Shown here: in pieces, positions 1 to 10,409 of the stretch
How the letters are laid out: each line of letters begins with the position of its first letter
Position numbering within the stretch: the first letter of the stretch is position 1
DNA from: Gnetum montanum
Lineage: Eukaryota; Streptophyta; Gnetopsida; Gnetales; Gnetaceae
NCBI GenBank assembly: GCA_015680685.1
Contig: MNCI01015561.1
Location: 96,418 to 160,417, forward strand
Direction: 5' to 3'
DNA length: 64,000 bases
Notes under the pieces: model-generated
The model's database searches: none
Told to the model about the DNA's origin: nothing
Seen by the model: only the letters and a program-made list of their open reading frames with translations
Program-made: the position numbers and the translations under genes

Positions 1-79
1 GTTACTAGAGCATCGTATAGCATATGTACTACACTAGAGCCCTTTAATTTCTTACAAAGAAGAAAGATCTTATTGTGGT

Positions 80-1897
80 GTGTCTACTTCAATAGAGCCC
101 TTTAATTTCTTGTTTTACTTCATTATTTACTTCATTGATGATGAATTGCATCATGTTGTTACGCACCCTTCTTGTATGTTAAACCCATTAGACATGGAGA
201 AAGATTATGAACCTTGGAGGCCTCTTAGATCAAGGGCCTTTAGTAGCAAAAGGAATTATGAGCAAAAGCATCCCAAGAAGGCAAAGTTGAAATGCCAACT
301 TCAATGATTCCTATTTATTTGATGACTCTAAAGAAGAAAGTAGACAAATGGAAAGGAATCCACTAGGAAGTATAGTGAGAAAAGACCAAAGGAAACCAAA
401 AATACATCTTAAACGAGATGAACATGATTAAAATACAAAGATTGCCATGTAATCAACAAATATGTGTCATTATTGGCTATCCAAAAGGGAAAACAATTTA
501 GTGATAGGAGAAATTAATTTTTCAATGGATCTAATATCTCTCTAATGAATCTAATTTTTAAAAGCAAATATGATTTTTTTGCAACCAATTTGACCTTTTT
601 AGAAATCTTTTATGCGAGATTCTATATTTACTCTTATCTTCTTCAACCAATGTTGATATTTCTGCTTCTTTTATTGATGTAGAATTTTTTGTTGATTTTC
701 AAAATGCATAGGATGAGCAGCGGGTATTCCCTACACCCAACCATACAAATCACTAGCCTGTATGCATGATTCAATAGAATTCTATGGACTTTATTTACCT
801 AAGTGGTTGATATTCCTTGACAGGGAATCATGTAGTCATTAATCGTTGTTTTCCCAATTCACGCTTGTGTTAATGTATGAGTATGGTTAAGTGTGGTTGA
901 GGCATAAAATATTTATTTTTATGTCTTTTACTATTTTTTCCTACTTGCTAAATGATTAAGTAAATAAACATTTAGTATTGAAATTAACTACTTAATTAAT
1001 GAACTATCCTAATGTAGAGTGTTAATTCCCACTTTTCATATATATCTTGAACGTGGTCATACTCATGTTTCTTATGAACGATAATATTAATTACTTAATA
1101 ATAGGATAGTAAATTGCATGTAAAAGAAATTGCTAAAAAGTAAATTTGTGCTAGTCAAATTGGTGCAATGGATAGAAGAAATCTTGATTTTATTTCTAGT
1201 CATGCAAATGTGTCCAAGTACATATGCATTTAAATAAATTGTTGTATAATCACTTAAATCCACACTATGGGAACTTAGATGGAAAACATTCTAGCTTTTA
1301 TGGAAAGAAACTACAAGAGTTCAGTTATGGAGATGACCAAAAGATCTTATGAATGTAAGGGATATGTGTATTTATATAGGAAATGCTTGCGTTAGTGTCA
1401 ACATATTTGTGTCAATGCATCGTAAGATATATTGATGGGGCTATGTTGAGGGTCTGTGTCAATGCATCCATCTTATTTGATGTTTCATCATATGTCCAGT
1501 ACTAACTAAAAACTCGTCCTTGAGTGAACAAAAATGGGATTGAGTTTTTTACAAAATTTGAGGAAGTATGGAACTTTATTGACGGAGTAACTAGTTAATT
1601 GATTCTTATTAGCTTTGAGTGTCATATTGTATGGATTAATAAAATTGGTGCATTATATAACAAACATTTGGATACTTATACAAAAATGAGCAGGAGCTTG
1701 TTGATTGGACGAAGGTGTGATGAGGCCTTCACATAGTGCCTAGAGGTGGATACTCTTGTGGCTCTAATGATCCTTCATTACATCCTACTGTTGTTAGAGG
1801 TTAAGGTTGCCATGCTACTACTACAAATTTGAAGGCATCCATGAGTGCCTTCATTTTCTTCTCTTTGCTTCATGGATCATAGATAGTACAAGCCACT
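80..1897 (+). pseudogene. Copia leader and gag region, decayed
   Basis: This stretch is upstream of the copia protease, where gag should lie. One open stretch at 80-307 (75 codons, lysine-rich at its end) could be a gag piece, but I see no CCHC zinc knuckle or capsid motif. The rest is AT-rich and broken in all frames. A 19-bp sequence ending in CCTTTAATTTCTT occurs near 41-59 and again near 93-112. The gag assignment rests on position only. Confidence 0.35.
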
Positions 1898-2290
1898 TTG
1901 TTTAGATTAGTTGTTGTAGGGATATCCCACGGGCACATGATAGGTGAAAAATCCTACTTCACCCATTTCAAGGAACAAAATTGTGGTATAGTCACTTTTG
2001 GAGATGACATGGAAGCACCCATAATAGGTATTGATACCATAGGAGGAAAAGGTAAGGGATTGATTACCAACTGTAAACAAAGTGTTTTTCGTTGATGTCT
2101 TAAAAAATAATCTTCTTAGTATCAATCAACTTTGTGATTCAAATTTATCTACTGGAAATGTTGTGATTGAAGGATCTAGAAAAGGAAATGTGTATATCAC
2201 TATTTCTAGAAATTCCGCTAACCTTGAGTCCAAGTGTCTAGTAAGTTGTGCAGATGATACAGTCTTTACCATAGGAAGTTGGGTCACATA
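1898..2290 (+). pseudogene. Copia protease C-terminal half and pre-integrase region
   Basis: Codons after 1898 read HMIGEKSYF and then GIVTFGDD, which matches the segment after the copia protease active site (normally DSGCSRHMTG). The catalytic DSG is not readable here; VVG stands where it should be. A second frame from 2082 continues with NNLLSINQLCD and KGNVYI, the typical link to the pre-integrase domain. The frame slips near 2090 and again near 2275. In a working element this protease would cut the Gag-Pol polyprotein. Confidence 0.75.
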
Positions 2291-3450
2291 AATAAGGAAA
2301 TTCTACAAACCTTGGTATCTAAAGAAATGGTTCATGGTCTCCATAAGCTTAAGGATTTCAATTTAAATACATGTGAAGCCTATCAAAAAGGGAAACGAAG
2401 GAGGGTAAGATTTGGTAAGAAAAATTGTATTTCTATTGCTCATCCCTTGGATCTACTTCATATGGATGTGGTTGGTCCAATTCTATCTCTTAGCTTAGGA
2501 AAGACAAGATATTTTTTGATCATTGTTGATGATTTCTCTCACTTTACTTGGGTTGCCTTTTTGTATTAGAAAGATGAAGTGTTTGATCATTTTTTGAGAA
2601 GTAGTAATCAGATCCAGAAAGAAAAACGATATAATATTAAGGTTATCATAAGTGACAATGGAGGTGAGTTCAAAAATGCAAAATTTAAAGAGTTCTATCA
2701 AATGAACGACATTCTACATCAATTCTCTTTTGCAAGAACTTCTCAACAAAACAACATAGTTGAATAAAAGAATAGAATCCTAAACGAGATGTGGAGGATA
2801 ATATTAAATGATCAAAGCGATCCTCATCACTTTTAGGCTGAAGCCATTAACACCACCTATTATGTGTCCAACAGAGTACTGGTAAGAAGATTCACCTCTA
2901 AAAATCCTTATGAATTATGGATTGGCAAATAACCTTTAGTAGCTTATTTTCATCTTTTTGGTTCAAAATGCTATATGTTAAATGATAAAGATAATTTGAG
3001 AAAGTTTGATGCAAAAATTGGTGAAGGAATTTTCTTAGGATTTTCTCTAGTTAGTAGGGCATACAAAGTGTTCAACAAAAGAACAAATATGGTGGAGGAA
3101 ACTATAAATGTCAAAATATATGATTATGAAATTACTTGTCCTCAACTTGATGATGAAGCTATTCCCATTCAAAAATTATCTAACTCAACTTTAGTGCAAG
3201 ATGAAAAAATTTCAGAAACTAGTAGTGATCATGTAGAGGATGAAAATGATGATGTTCAAGTCATATCTCCTACTGTACCAAAAATGCCCAAACTTTGCAA
3301 AACTTACTCTCTCAACGATGTAATTAGGGAAGTTAAAGATGGTGTTCGTACTAGAAGTGAAATCAAAGAAATGCATGGCTTTTTTGCATATCTCTCTCAA
3401 CTTGAACCTAAAACCTTTAAGGAATATGAAAAGAGGAAGGATAGATTTTA
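2279..3450 (+). pseudogene. Copia integrase
   Basis: The frame starts with GHINKEIL, the HxxxH side of the zinc domain. It then has C-x2-Y (CEAYQKGK) where CxxC is expected, so the last zinc ligand is lost. Core motifs DLLHMDVVGP, VDDFSHFTW and SDNGGEF are present, giving the first two catalytic aspartates. In-frame stops occur near 2567, 2765, 2835 and 2928. After 2975 an open stretch of about 158 codons runs through the integrase C-terminal region (GIFLGFS, then an acidic linker) toward RT. Integrase would insert the cDNA into the host chromosome; this copy cannot. Confidence 0.85.
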
Positions 3451-4380
3451 GCTATGCAAGATGAACTTATTCATTTCGCTAGAAATGATGTATGGGAATT
3501 AATAACTAGGCCCACCAATAAAGTTGTCATTGGAACAAAATGGGTCTTTCGAAACAAGACTAATGATAATGGAGACATCATTAAAAACAAGGCTTGATTG
3601 GTTGCCAAAGGATACAACCAACAAGAAGATATATTTTGATGAAATCTTTGCTGTTATTGCTAGGCTAGAATTTCTCAGACTTCTTCTTGCCTATGCTAGC
3701 ATTAAAAACATCAAGCTCTATCAAATGGATGTCAAAAGTGCCTTCTTAAATGGAACCATACAAGAAGAAGTTTACATTTAACAACCTAAAGGATTTGTTG
3801 ACTCCATCAAGACTAATCATGTTTACAAGCTCAAGAAAGCACTCTATGGTCTTAAATAAGCTCCAAGAGCTTGGTATGAAAGGCTTTCTCAACACCTCAC
3901 ATCAGATGGATTTGAAAGAGGTAAAGCTATTGTTACATTATTTCTTAAAAAAGAAGGTGAAGATCTTCTAATTATTCAAATCTATGTTGATGATATTATT
4001 TTTGGTGCCACTAATGAAATTCTTTGCAAGAAATTTTTTGATCTCATGTATTCTAAATTTGAAATGAGCATGATGGGAGAACTCAAGAACTTTCGTGGGT
4101 TTCAAATCTATCAAATAGCTAATGGAACCTTCTTATGTCAAACTAAATATGTAAAAGATATTTTGCAAAAAACAACTTGGTTGATGTTAAAGTTAAAGGT
4201 ACTCAAATGGGTACACATTCTAAACTTGTTTAGGATGATCAAGGTAAGTTTGTTGATCCAAAGTTTTACAGAGGTGTGATTGGTAGTCTTCTTTATCTAA
4301 TTGCATGTCAACTAGATATAGCTTTATGTGTAGGATTATGTGCTAGATATTAGTGAATTGAAAAAGATTCTCATTACCAG
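3451..4380 (+). pseudogene. Copia reverse transcriptase
   Basis: The RT begins with QDELIHFARNDVWEL and TKWVFRNK. It continues with YQMDVKSAFLNG, KLKKALYGLK and the active-site box YVDDIIFGA at about 3983-4009. The two active-site aspartates are intact. Several stops interrupt it: TGA in the usual KARLVAKGY box, TAA after EVYI, and TAA in place of Q in LKQAPRAW. These fit CGA-to-TGA and CAA-to-TAA transitions, i.e. deamination of methylated cytosine. Frameshifts follow near 4180. Confidence 0.9.
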
Positions 4381-5078
4381 GCTGTTAAACATATTTTTTA
4401 CTACTTAAAAGGTATAGCTAACTAGGGCCTTTGATATCCAAAGGATTCTTCCCTTGATCTTGCTAGTTTTTATGATGCAGATTGGGTAGGTTGTCCTAAT
4501 GATCACTAAAGCACTAGTGACAACTGTTTATTCTTGGGGAGAAGTCTTATCTCTTGGATAACCAAGAGACAAACCTCTATTGCTCTCTCAACAATAGAAC
4601 CTAAATATATTTCTACCGATAGTTGTTGTGCTCAATTACTTTGGATGAAAAAAACTCTGAAAGATTTAAGAGTAAATGTAAACTCAACTCCTATTTATTG
4701 TGATAATAAGAGCACCATCAACATGACAAGGAATCCCACCCAACATTTTTGTACCAAACATGTTATGATTCACCACCATTTCATACGGGAGCATACACAA
4801 CATGGTCATGTAAGGCTAGAGTTCAGTGGAATTGAGAGTCAACTAGCTAATGCCTTCACTAAGCATCTCAATGAACATCAGTTGGCATCTCTATGCAAAG
4901 ATATGGGGATAGGAGCTTGTCCTATCATAAAAACAAAAACAATAAAAAAACATTTTTTAGGGGGAGTTTTGCCTCACCTTTTTGGTTATGTTCAAAAAGG
5001 GGGAGAAGTAGCTAATGTGTTATTATGTACTACACTAACCCATTTTCTTAAGTTTTGGACATTACCAAAAAAGGGAGA
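4381..5078 (+). pseudogene. Copia RNase H and C-terminal tail
   Basis: The RNase H reads DWVGCPNDH, a stop where K/R is expected, then STS, LISWITKRQTSIALST, YISTDSCCAQLLWMK, YCDNKSTI and TKHVMIHHHFIREH. The last piece, from 4534 to 5109, is one open frame of 191 codons, the best-preserved part of this element. The normal ALSTAEAEY box is ALSTIEPKY, so catalytic acidic residues are altered. Past LANAFTKHL the frame continues through G-rich sequence into the LTR, as in related elements. Confidence 0.85.
5064..5078 (+). promoter_or_regulatory. Polypurine tract of the copia element
   Basis: The purine run AAAAAAGGGAGA lies directly before the LTR start. It is the expected plus-strand primer site and fixes the 3' LTR boundary at 5079. 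Confidence 0.75.
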
Positions 5079-6246
5079 TATTGAACCTTTTGGTATGTTA
5101 AAACATTAAGAAAAATGGAGAATAAAGTTGTTTGTGTAGTTGTGTGATTGTTATGCTTACAAGCCAAATACTTGGATCAAAAGAAGAAAGATTGCAGATG
5201 GATCAAGAAAAGAAAGATTGCAAAAAGTTGATGAACATGAACAAGGAATGAAGAATTCAAATGACAAAGAAAGTTGAAGAAAGACATCTCTAGGAAACAG
5301 TAGACATCTTGGTAGAATTGAAGTGAACTTAGACAAAGATGTCTTCAAGAAATAGCAGATGTCTTTTCTCAGGCAAAGATTTCTTCACTAGAGAAAGACA
5401 TCTCCACAAAATGAAGGCCAGATTTAGAAAGATGTTTCCCATCAAATAGAGACATCTCCCATTAGACAAAGACGTCTTCCTCGAATAGGAGGCAAATTCA
5501 GAAAGATGTCTTCGGCACGAAGAAGATGTCTTCCATAAACATTAGTGATCATTGGCTAGTTGTTGCATGAGTTCCAAGATGGATTTAGAAATATGACATC
5601 TATAAGAAGACATCATATGCATTAGGAAATGTACAAGCTTGTGTACAATCATTGTCTAATCATTTATCTATCACTGTATTTACTATTGCTCTTCATTGTA
5701 TCATCATTTGTTCATTATAAAGTGTGAGGTACCTCAAAGTACAAGGATCATCAAACTAAGTTGCATCCATGCCTTATAATTATTGTTCTCCTTGTTGCCC
5801 TATAGGGTTGATGTGATTTTTGTGGAAAGGCATCTTGCTTGAGCTTGTTGGGATCCTACAGGATTGAGTAGTTAGTGCTACAACATAACACTTTGGTACA
5901 GAGCTCAAGATTGTAAAGGTTTTGGAAGCCTAAAAACCACATTCCAAGACTAATGGGACCTTGTGGGGTTGAGTGTTCAGTGTTGCAGCATAACACTTTA
6001 GAGCGGGGCTTGAAGATTGTATAGAGTGTGGACCCTTTAACCATAATTTGGAAGGAACAAAGTCTGAAAGTGTGCTTGCAAACTACCCTCTAAGTGTGGA
6101 CTACCCAAGCTAAGGAACCACATTAAAATTAGTGTGCTCTTGGTATTAAGGAATTAAAATTTGGGGAACTTATTTATCCCCATTTTCAAAGTTCAATGAT
6201 CCACATGTTTTATGTTCAATATCGATTATTTTGACTGGATTCTACA
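5079..6246 (+). repeat. Copia 3' LTR
   Basis: The LTR starts TATTGAACCTTTTGG just after the polypurine tract. The same start, as TGTTGGCCTTTTGG, recurs at 63954. The first TG has become TA. The proposed end is TTCTACA at 6246, where sequence changes to the minus-strand coiled-coil frame; that frame acquires its stop codon at this junction. The LTR holds a cluster of AGACATCT/AGATGTCT motifs (about 5280-5615), a TATA-like box near 5714, and an imperfect 100-bp duplication (5849-5930 and 5950-6033). The length of 1168 bp is normal for this lineage. Confidence 0.7.
5714..5722 (+). promoter_or_regulatory. TATA-like box in copia LTR
   Basis: ATTATAAAG lies downstream of the AGACATCT cluster, at the place expected for the U3/R promoter. 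The sequence fit is moderate. Confidence 0.4.
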
Positions 6247-8235
6247 ACTCCCTGTAGTCATTCATCCTCCTTACTAGGTTCTTAGCAATAGTTCGTTGAT
6301 TTGTGAATCTACTTCTAAGAACTTCAAGCTTATCATTGGTTATCTTTAACTTCTGATTTGTATGTTTGTGGAGCTTGAACTCCACCGAATAGAGGAGGTA
6401 GGAACTAGTAAGCTGCTTCTTCAATTTGCTTCTTGGCCTTCCTACTGTCAACATTGCTAGGTTTGCATAGTAGAGGTTTGCGAGCTCCATGTACTCAGTC
6501 ATCTCATTGATCTACAACTTCTTCAAACATATTTCTACTTGATTATATGTATTTAGTCCATCAAAGATGGGCTACCACACATTGCCTCTTTGTTAGAGTT
6601 GTTGGATAACTTTATTTACATTTGGCTTGGCCAATTTAATTTATTTTTTATTGACCTCTTTTAGTAGTCTTACCTGGTCCCTATAGTACTTCTTCACCTT
6701 TTCAAAGTTTAGGGCCTTATTTTTTTGGGTGGCAATCTCAATTTCGGTCCTTTGGTAAAGGGCACAAACTTCTTCCATTGAGAGATTCCTATTTTTAGTG
6801 GCAAATCTCCTAAATTGAAGTTTATCTTGGCCAGCTACTTTTGTTGTTGGTAGATATATTCAACCATTTGGACCTTTTGTTGCTTTGCATTCCATAGGTG
6901 ATGGTTCTTTGGTGAGGATCAAGTTCTCATTGCAAACTTGCGATAGGTCCTTATCAGTGTTGTTTGTCATTGCCTCTGACAAGGACATGTCAAATATTGC
7001 TATTTCCTTGGCAGTCTTAGCCTAATGATACTTTTTTGAAGCTATTGGAAAGCTTCATCTTGTGTTAGCTTAGGCTAAAGAATGGTAGGGTTGGAGAGAT
7101 GGGCTTGCAATTTTGCAACTTTTGTAGCCAACTATCAATTGGTTGTAGTGGCCTTCTCAAGTTACACATTGGCTACTAGCAACTTGCCTCTTGTCTCTAA
7201 TAGCTATGATTGATTAGCTATGATGTCATCTTAGAGATCAAAGATCTCTAGAAGTAGTTGCTTGGCATCCACCAATTATCCCAATAGTTCTTTGTATTAG
7301 GTAGTACTAATTTAGCCACTTCATACTCCTACTGATGCATGGATATCTACCATGGTAGCAATGTCTATTATTGATGGAGTAGGATCATTGAGGGATCCTA
7401 CCACTCTATTTGCCACCACCTTTACTGCTATCTCTTAGCCCTTGTGTGGCATTACCAAGACCATTGCACCTTCTCCTTTCTCTAACATGACAAAGGAGGT
7501 TGTTGCATTTCGTGAAATTTTAGGAAATGCTTATTCAAAAGTGGACATAGTGATCACTCTAGCACTTGGATTGGATCTATGGATGTCTAGTTTCATTATG
7601 TAGAGAATAGTAGCACCATCTCACTATCTAACTAGCTAATGATCTTTGTGACCTCATTTAGGTGGCTCATGATTAGGTAGTAGATGGATGATTCCCCACC
7701 ACATACAAATCCTTGTTATTATGGTAGCTATTACTTCCAAATTTTTCTGAGGTGCTCAACAGCTACAAGGAGCTCCAATGTTGTTTCTAGGGTTGCAGGT
7801 GGTGGTAGTGGTAATTGCTCCTCTTCTTGAAGCTTATCAAGATCCTTGTCTTTGATCATCTCTTGTCATGATGTGGCATGATTGTGGTAGATCACATCAT
7901 TGAAATAGTTGGCTATTTCTCCCCTTTTGCATAATTTTCTAATTAAGTAGGAAAAGGAAACTATCTTCATACCTTTTTTTTTTCTTGACATGGTTTTCTA
8001 TTTCAAAGATGATGAGTTTAAGTAGGTTGATGGGGAATTTTATTCTTAGAGCTGCACATGCCCTTGCAAAGAAAGCTGCCAACTTGCTTGACCTTATCAT
8101 TGGATTAAGGTGATAAGTTTCGATCTTGAAGTAGGATCTTTCTTCCTTTGTTAGGATACCATACTCTTTATGCTTCACTGCATAGTATTGATAGACCCAT
8201 TCTTTCTTTGCTTTAAGATCTATTGTTGGTTGGAT
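6245..8235 (-). pseudogene. Unrecognised lysine-rich, coiled-coil-like coding remnant
   Basis: Read on the minus strand, this region gives long broken frames. One (8268-7939, 109 codons) contains KKEWVYQYYAVKHKEYG and ends in KKKKRYEDSF. Another, near 6800-6600, reads SMEEVCALYQRTEIEIATQ and VKKYYRDQVRLLKEVN. The last (6502-6242, 86 codons) reads KLKITNDKLEVLRSRF. The heptad-like leucines and abundant K, E and R suggest coiled coil. I do not recognise the family. It follows directly after a gypsy integrase zinc region and is cut at its 3' end by the copia LTR, where a stop arises at the junction. It may be an extra frame carried by a gypsy element or a captured host fragment. Confidence 0.5.
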
Positions 8236-9965
8236 CCACTGTTGGGACCCTTCCATTCGTATTATCATTACTCCATCTCATTGACATCACTTGTGTGAAT
8301 GCTAGAAATTATGAGAATCCCTAAAGATCATTGGCTAGAAGTATCATGCCATGAGGATCTTTTTAGGTGTCCTGCTTACTATGTAGTAGCCCCAACAAGG
8401 ACCTTCATGAGCATTTTGGAGGATCCATAGCTAATTTGTATCAGGCACACATCATCGAACCATGCCATCAGCACAAACCTTGTAAAGATTGTCTTAGTTC
8501 TTCATGTAATGCTGGACCTAGTGAAGAAACTATTGTTTCTTCTTATTATTTCATTTTGTGGAAGTCTCCTATGTGAAAATATAAGGGACAAACTCATCAT
8601 ACCAATTGGTAACCTTTAATCCTTGACCTTCGATGGATTTGGTAGAGAGATGTTCATTTGAAAATTAATTAGATAAGGGTTCTTCATCCTTTTTACTATT
8701 CCATATTAACCGAGACAAATGATCAGCCATTACATTTTTAGTTCCTTTTTTTTGTCCACCATGGTAAGGCCAAATTCCTATAAAATTACTAGCTACTATA
8801 TAACATGGGGGCTAATTGTTGGCTTGTTCATTAGAAAATAGATTGCACTATGGTTGGTGTGCATACAAATTAGGTATCCAAGTACATAGTGTCTAAATTT
8901 TTCCAAGACATACACCATTGCCATGATTTCTTTCTCAATGATGGTGTAGTTAAGTTGTAGTACATCCACAATGCTTTTCCTTGCATGATGGATGTAATAG
9001 AGACATTTCTAATCATTCATTTGTGTAAGCACCACTTCCAAGGCATATTTAGATGCATTTGTCATTATATGAAATGGCCTAGATCAATTTGGAGCATGTA
9101 TAATTGGAGTTTCTATGAGATTTTAGTTCAAGTATTGAAATGCATGTTAGCATTCCTTGGTCCATTTGAAAATTGCATTTTTCTTTGTAAGTTCTACCAA
9201 TTGTTTGGTAATCTTTGAGAAATTTTCAATAAAGCACATGTAGTAACTAGTATTGCCAAGGAATGGCCTCACATCTTTTACGGTTTAAGGTTACCTAATT
9301 ATTCCTTAGATGATCCTAACTTTTTTAGGATCTACATCAATCCCCTTTCTTAAAATTTGGTGTCCCAAGACAATGTCATATTGGACCATCAAATGGCTCT
9401 TCCACCAATTGAGTTGTAGGTTCATCTCTACACATTGTTTTAGCACTTGCTCTAGATTGTTCAATTCTTATTCAAAGTCATTACAATAGGTAGAGAATTC
9501 ATCCTTGAAGAATTCCATAACACTACCAATTTGCTACTGAAAGATACTTAGTACTAGGTGTTAGAAAGTTGTAGGAGCATTACAAAGGCCAAAGAACATC
9601 TTTTTATATGTAAAAGTCCCCTAAGAACTTGTGAAAGTGGTCTTGGCTTGGTCTTGTAGTGTAATTTGACTTTGGTTATAGCTACTATAATCATCCAGAA
9701 AACTATAGTAATTGGATCTTGCAATTGTATCTTGTAGCTAGTTCATAAATGACAATGAAAAATGGTCATTAAATGTAGTCATATTCAACAACCTAAAGTC
9801 TATATAGACTCTCCATTTTTCTCCCTTTTTAGCACAATAATGAGTGGGCTCACCTACTCATTGTTTACTAAAGGATAGATGAATCCTATCTTCAAAAGTT
9901 ATTCCAATTCCTCTTTAATAACTTGCTTAAGATTTGGATTCAATGCTACACAAGACACAAGTCAA
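8236..9965 (-). pseudogene. Ty3/gypsy reverse transcriptase, RNase H and integrase N-terminus
   Basis: From 9965 downward the frames read VIKEELE, GFIYP, NEWVSPLI with W as a stop, MFFGLCNAPTTF, VRPFLGNTSYY, then RNase H motifs NYTIIEKEIMAMVYVLEKF and ADHLSRL. Near 8460 comes HEGPCWGYY, the start of the integrase zinc domain. RT and RNase H before integrase is the gypsy order. The catalytic YMDD-type box has become FKDEF (about 9487-9520), so RT is inactive. Many stops are present. The same family occurs on the plus strand at 57131-60640. The integrase core is missing; unrelated coiled-coil-like sequence follows at about 8235. Confidence 0.85.
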
Positions 9966-10409
9966 AAATACATGAACAGCGAGATGAGGCGAATCATAGA
10001 AGGGATTGCAGAGACCTGGACATGAGAGAACTGACCCTAGGCATAATGAATCCTGAGTGTAGGGCGTGATTAATATGTCATTAGCCCGTCACTCCAAAAT
10101 CAAGACAAAGTCCATTCCTCCGATCAATGACATCGCATTATTTCATCCAATGATGGACAACCATAAGAGCACCATGACAGCAAGGCGTACGATCACTTGG
10201 TGTTTTGTTCAAGGGGGAAGTGATTTGGACTTTCTTTGTGGCACATTTTTTCTTGATCTTTTCTTTGTGTTTTTCTTCTTTTTTCTCTTTTTTTTCTAGT
10301 TGCTTTGGTACTTTGTTCTTTCCAATAGTGAATTGGAGAAGTTGCTAACCTTCAGGCATGGGTGCATGTCTTTCCAGTGGAACCCCTAGAACAACATTGA
10401 GTTTCTTTA
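9966..10409 (+). pseudogene. Gypsy gag 5' portion, broken
   Basis: Short plus-strand frames here lie directly upstream of the readable gag at 10410, and a T-rich tract occupies 10230-10300. No domain motif is clear. Position suggests the gag N-terminus and leader of the element that continues to 12636. The join at 9965/9966 is abrupt, with minus-strand RT on its left. Confidence 0.35.

Larger units (their letters stand above)
1..6246 (+). mobile_element. Ty1/copia LTR retrotransposon, 5' end outside window
   Basis: The domain order is protease, pre-integrase zinc region, integrase, reverse transcriptase, RNase H, polypurine tract and 3' LTR. Integrase before RT is diagnostic of Ty1/copia. 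The RNase H tail and the G-rich tract before the LTR resemble the SIRE/Maximus lineage, but that is from memory. Every domain carries stops or frameshifts, so the element is dead. The 5' LTR and primer site are not in the window. A second LTR of the same family begins at 63954. The 3' LTR end lies inside a minus-strand coding remnant (6245-8235), so the element inserted into older sequence. Confidence 0.9.

Noticed and set aside
10230-10305. Phe-rich C-terminus as a membrane helix
   Set aside because: The residues come from a simple T-rich tract in a broken gag leader; low complexity explains it better.
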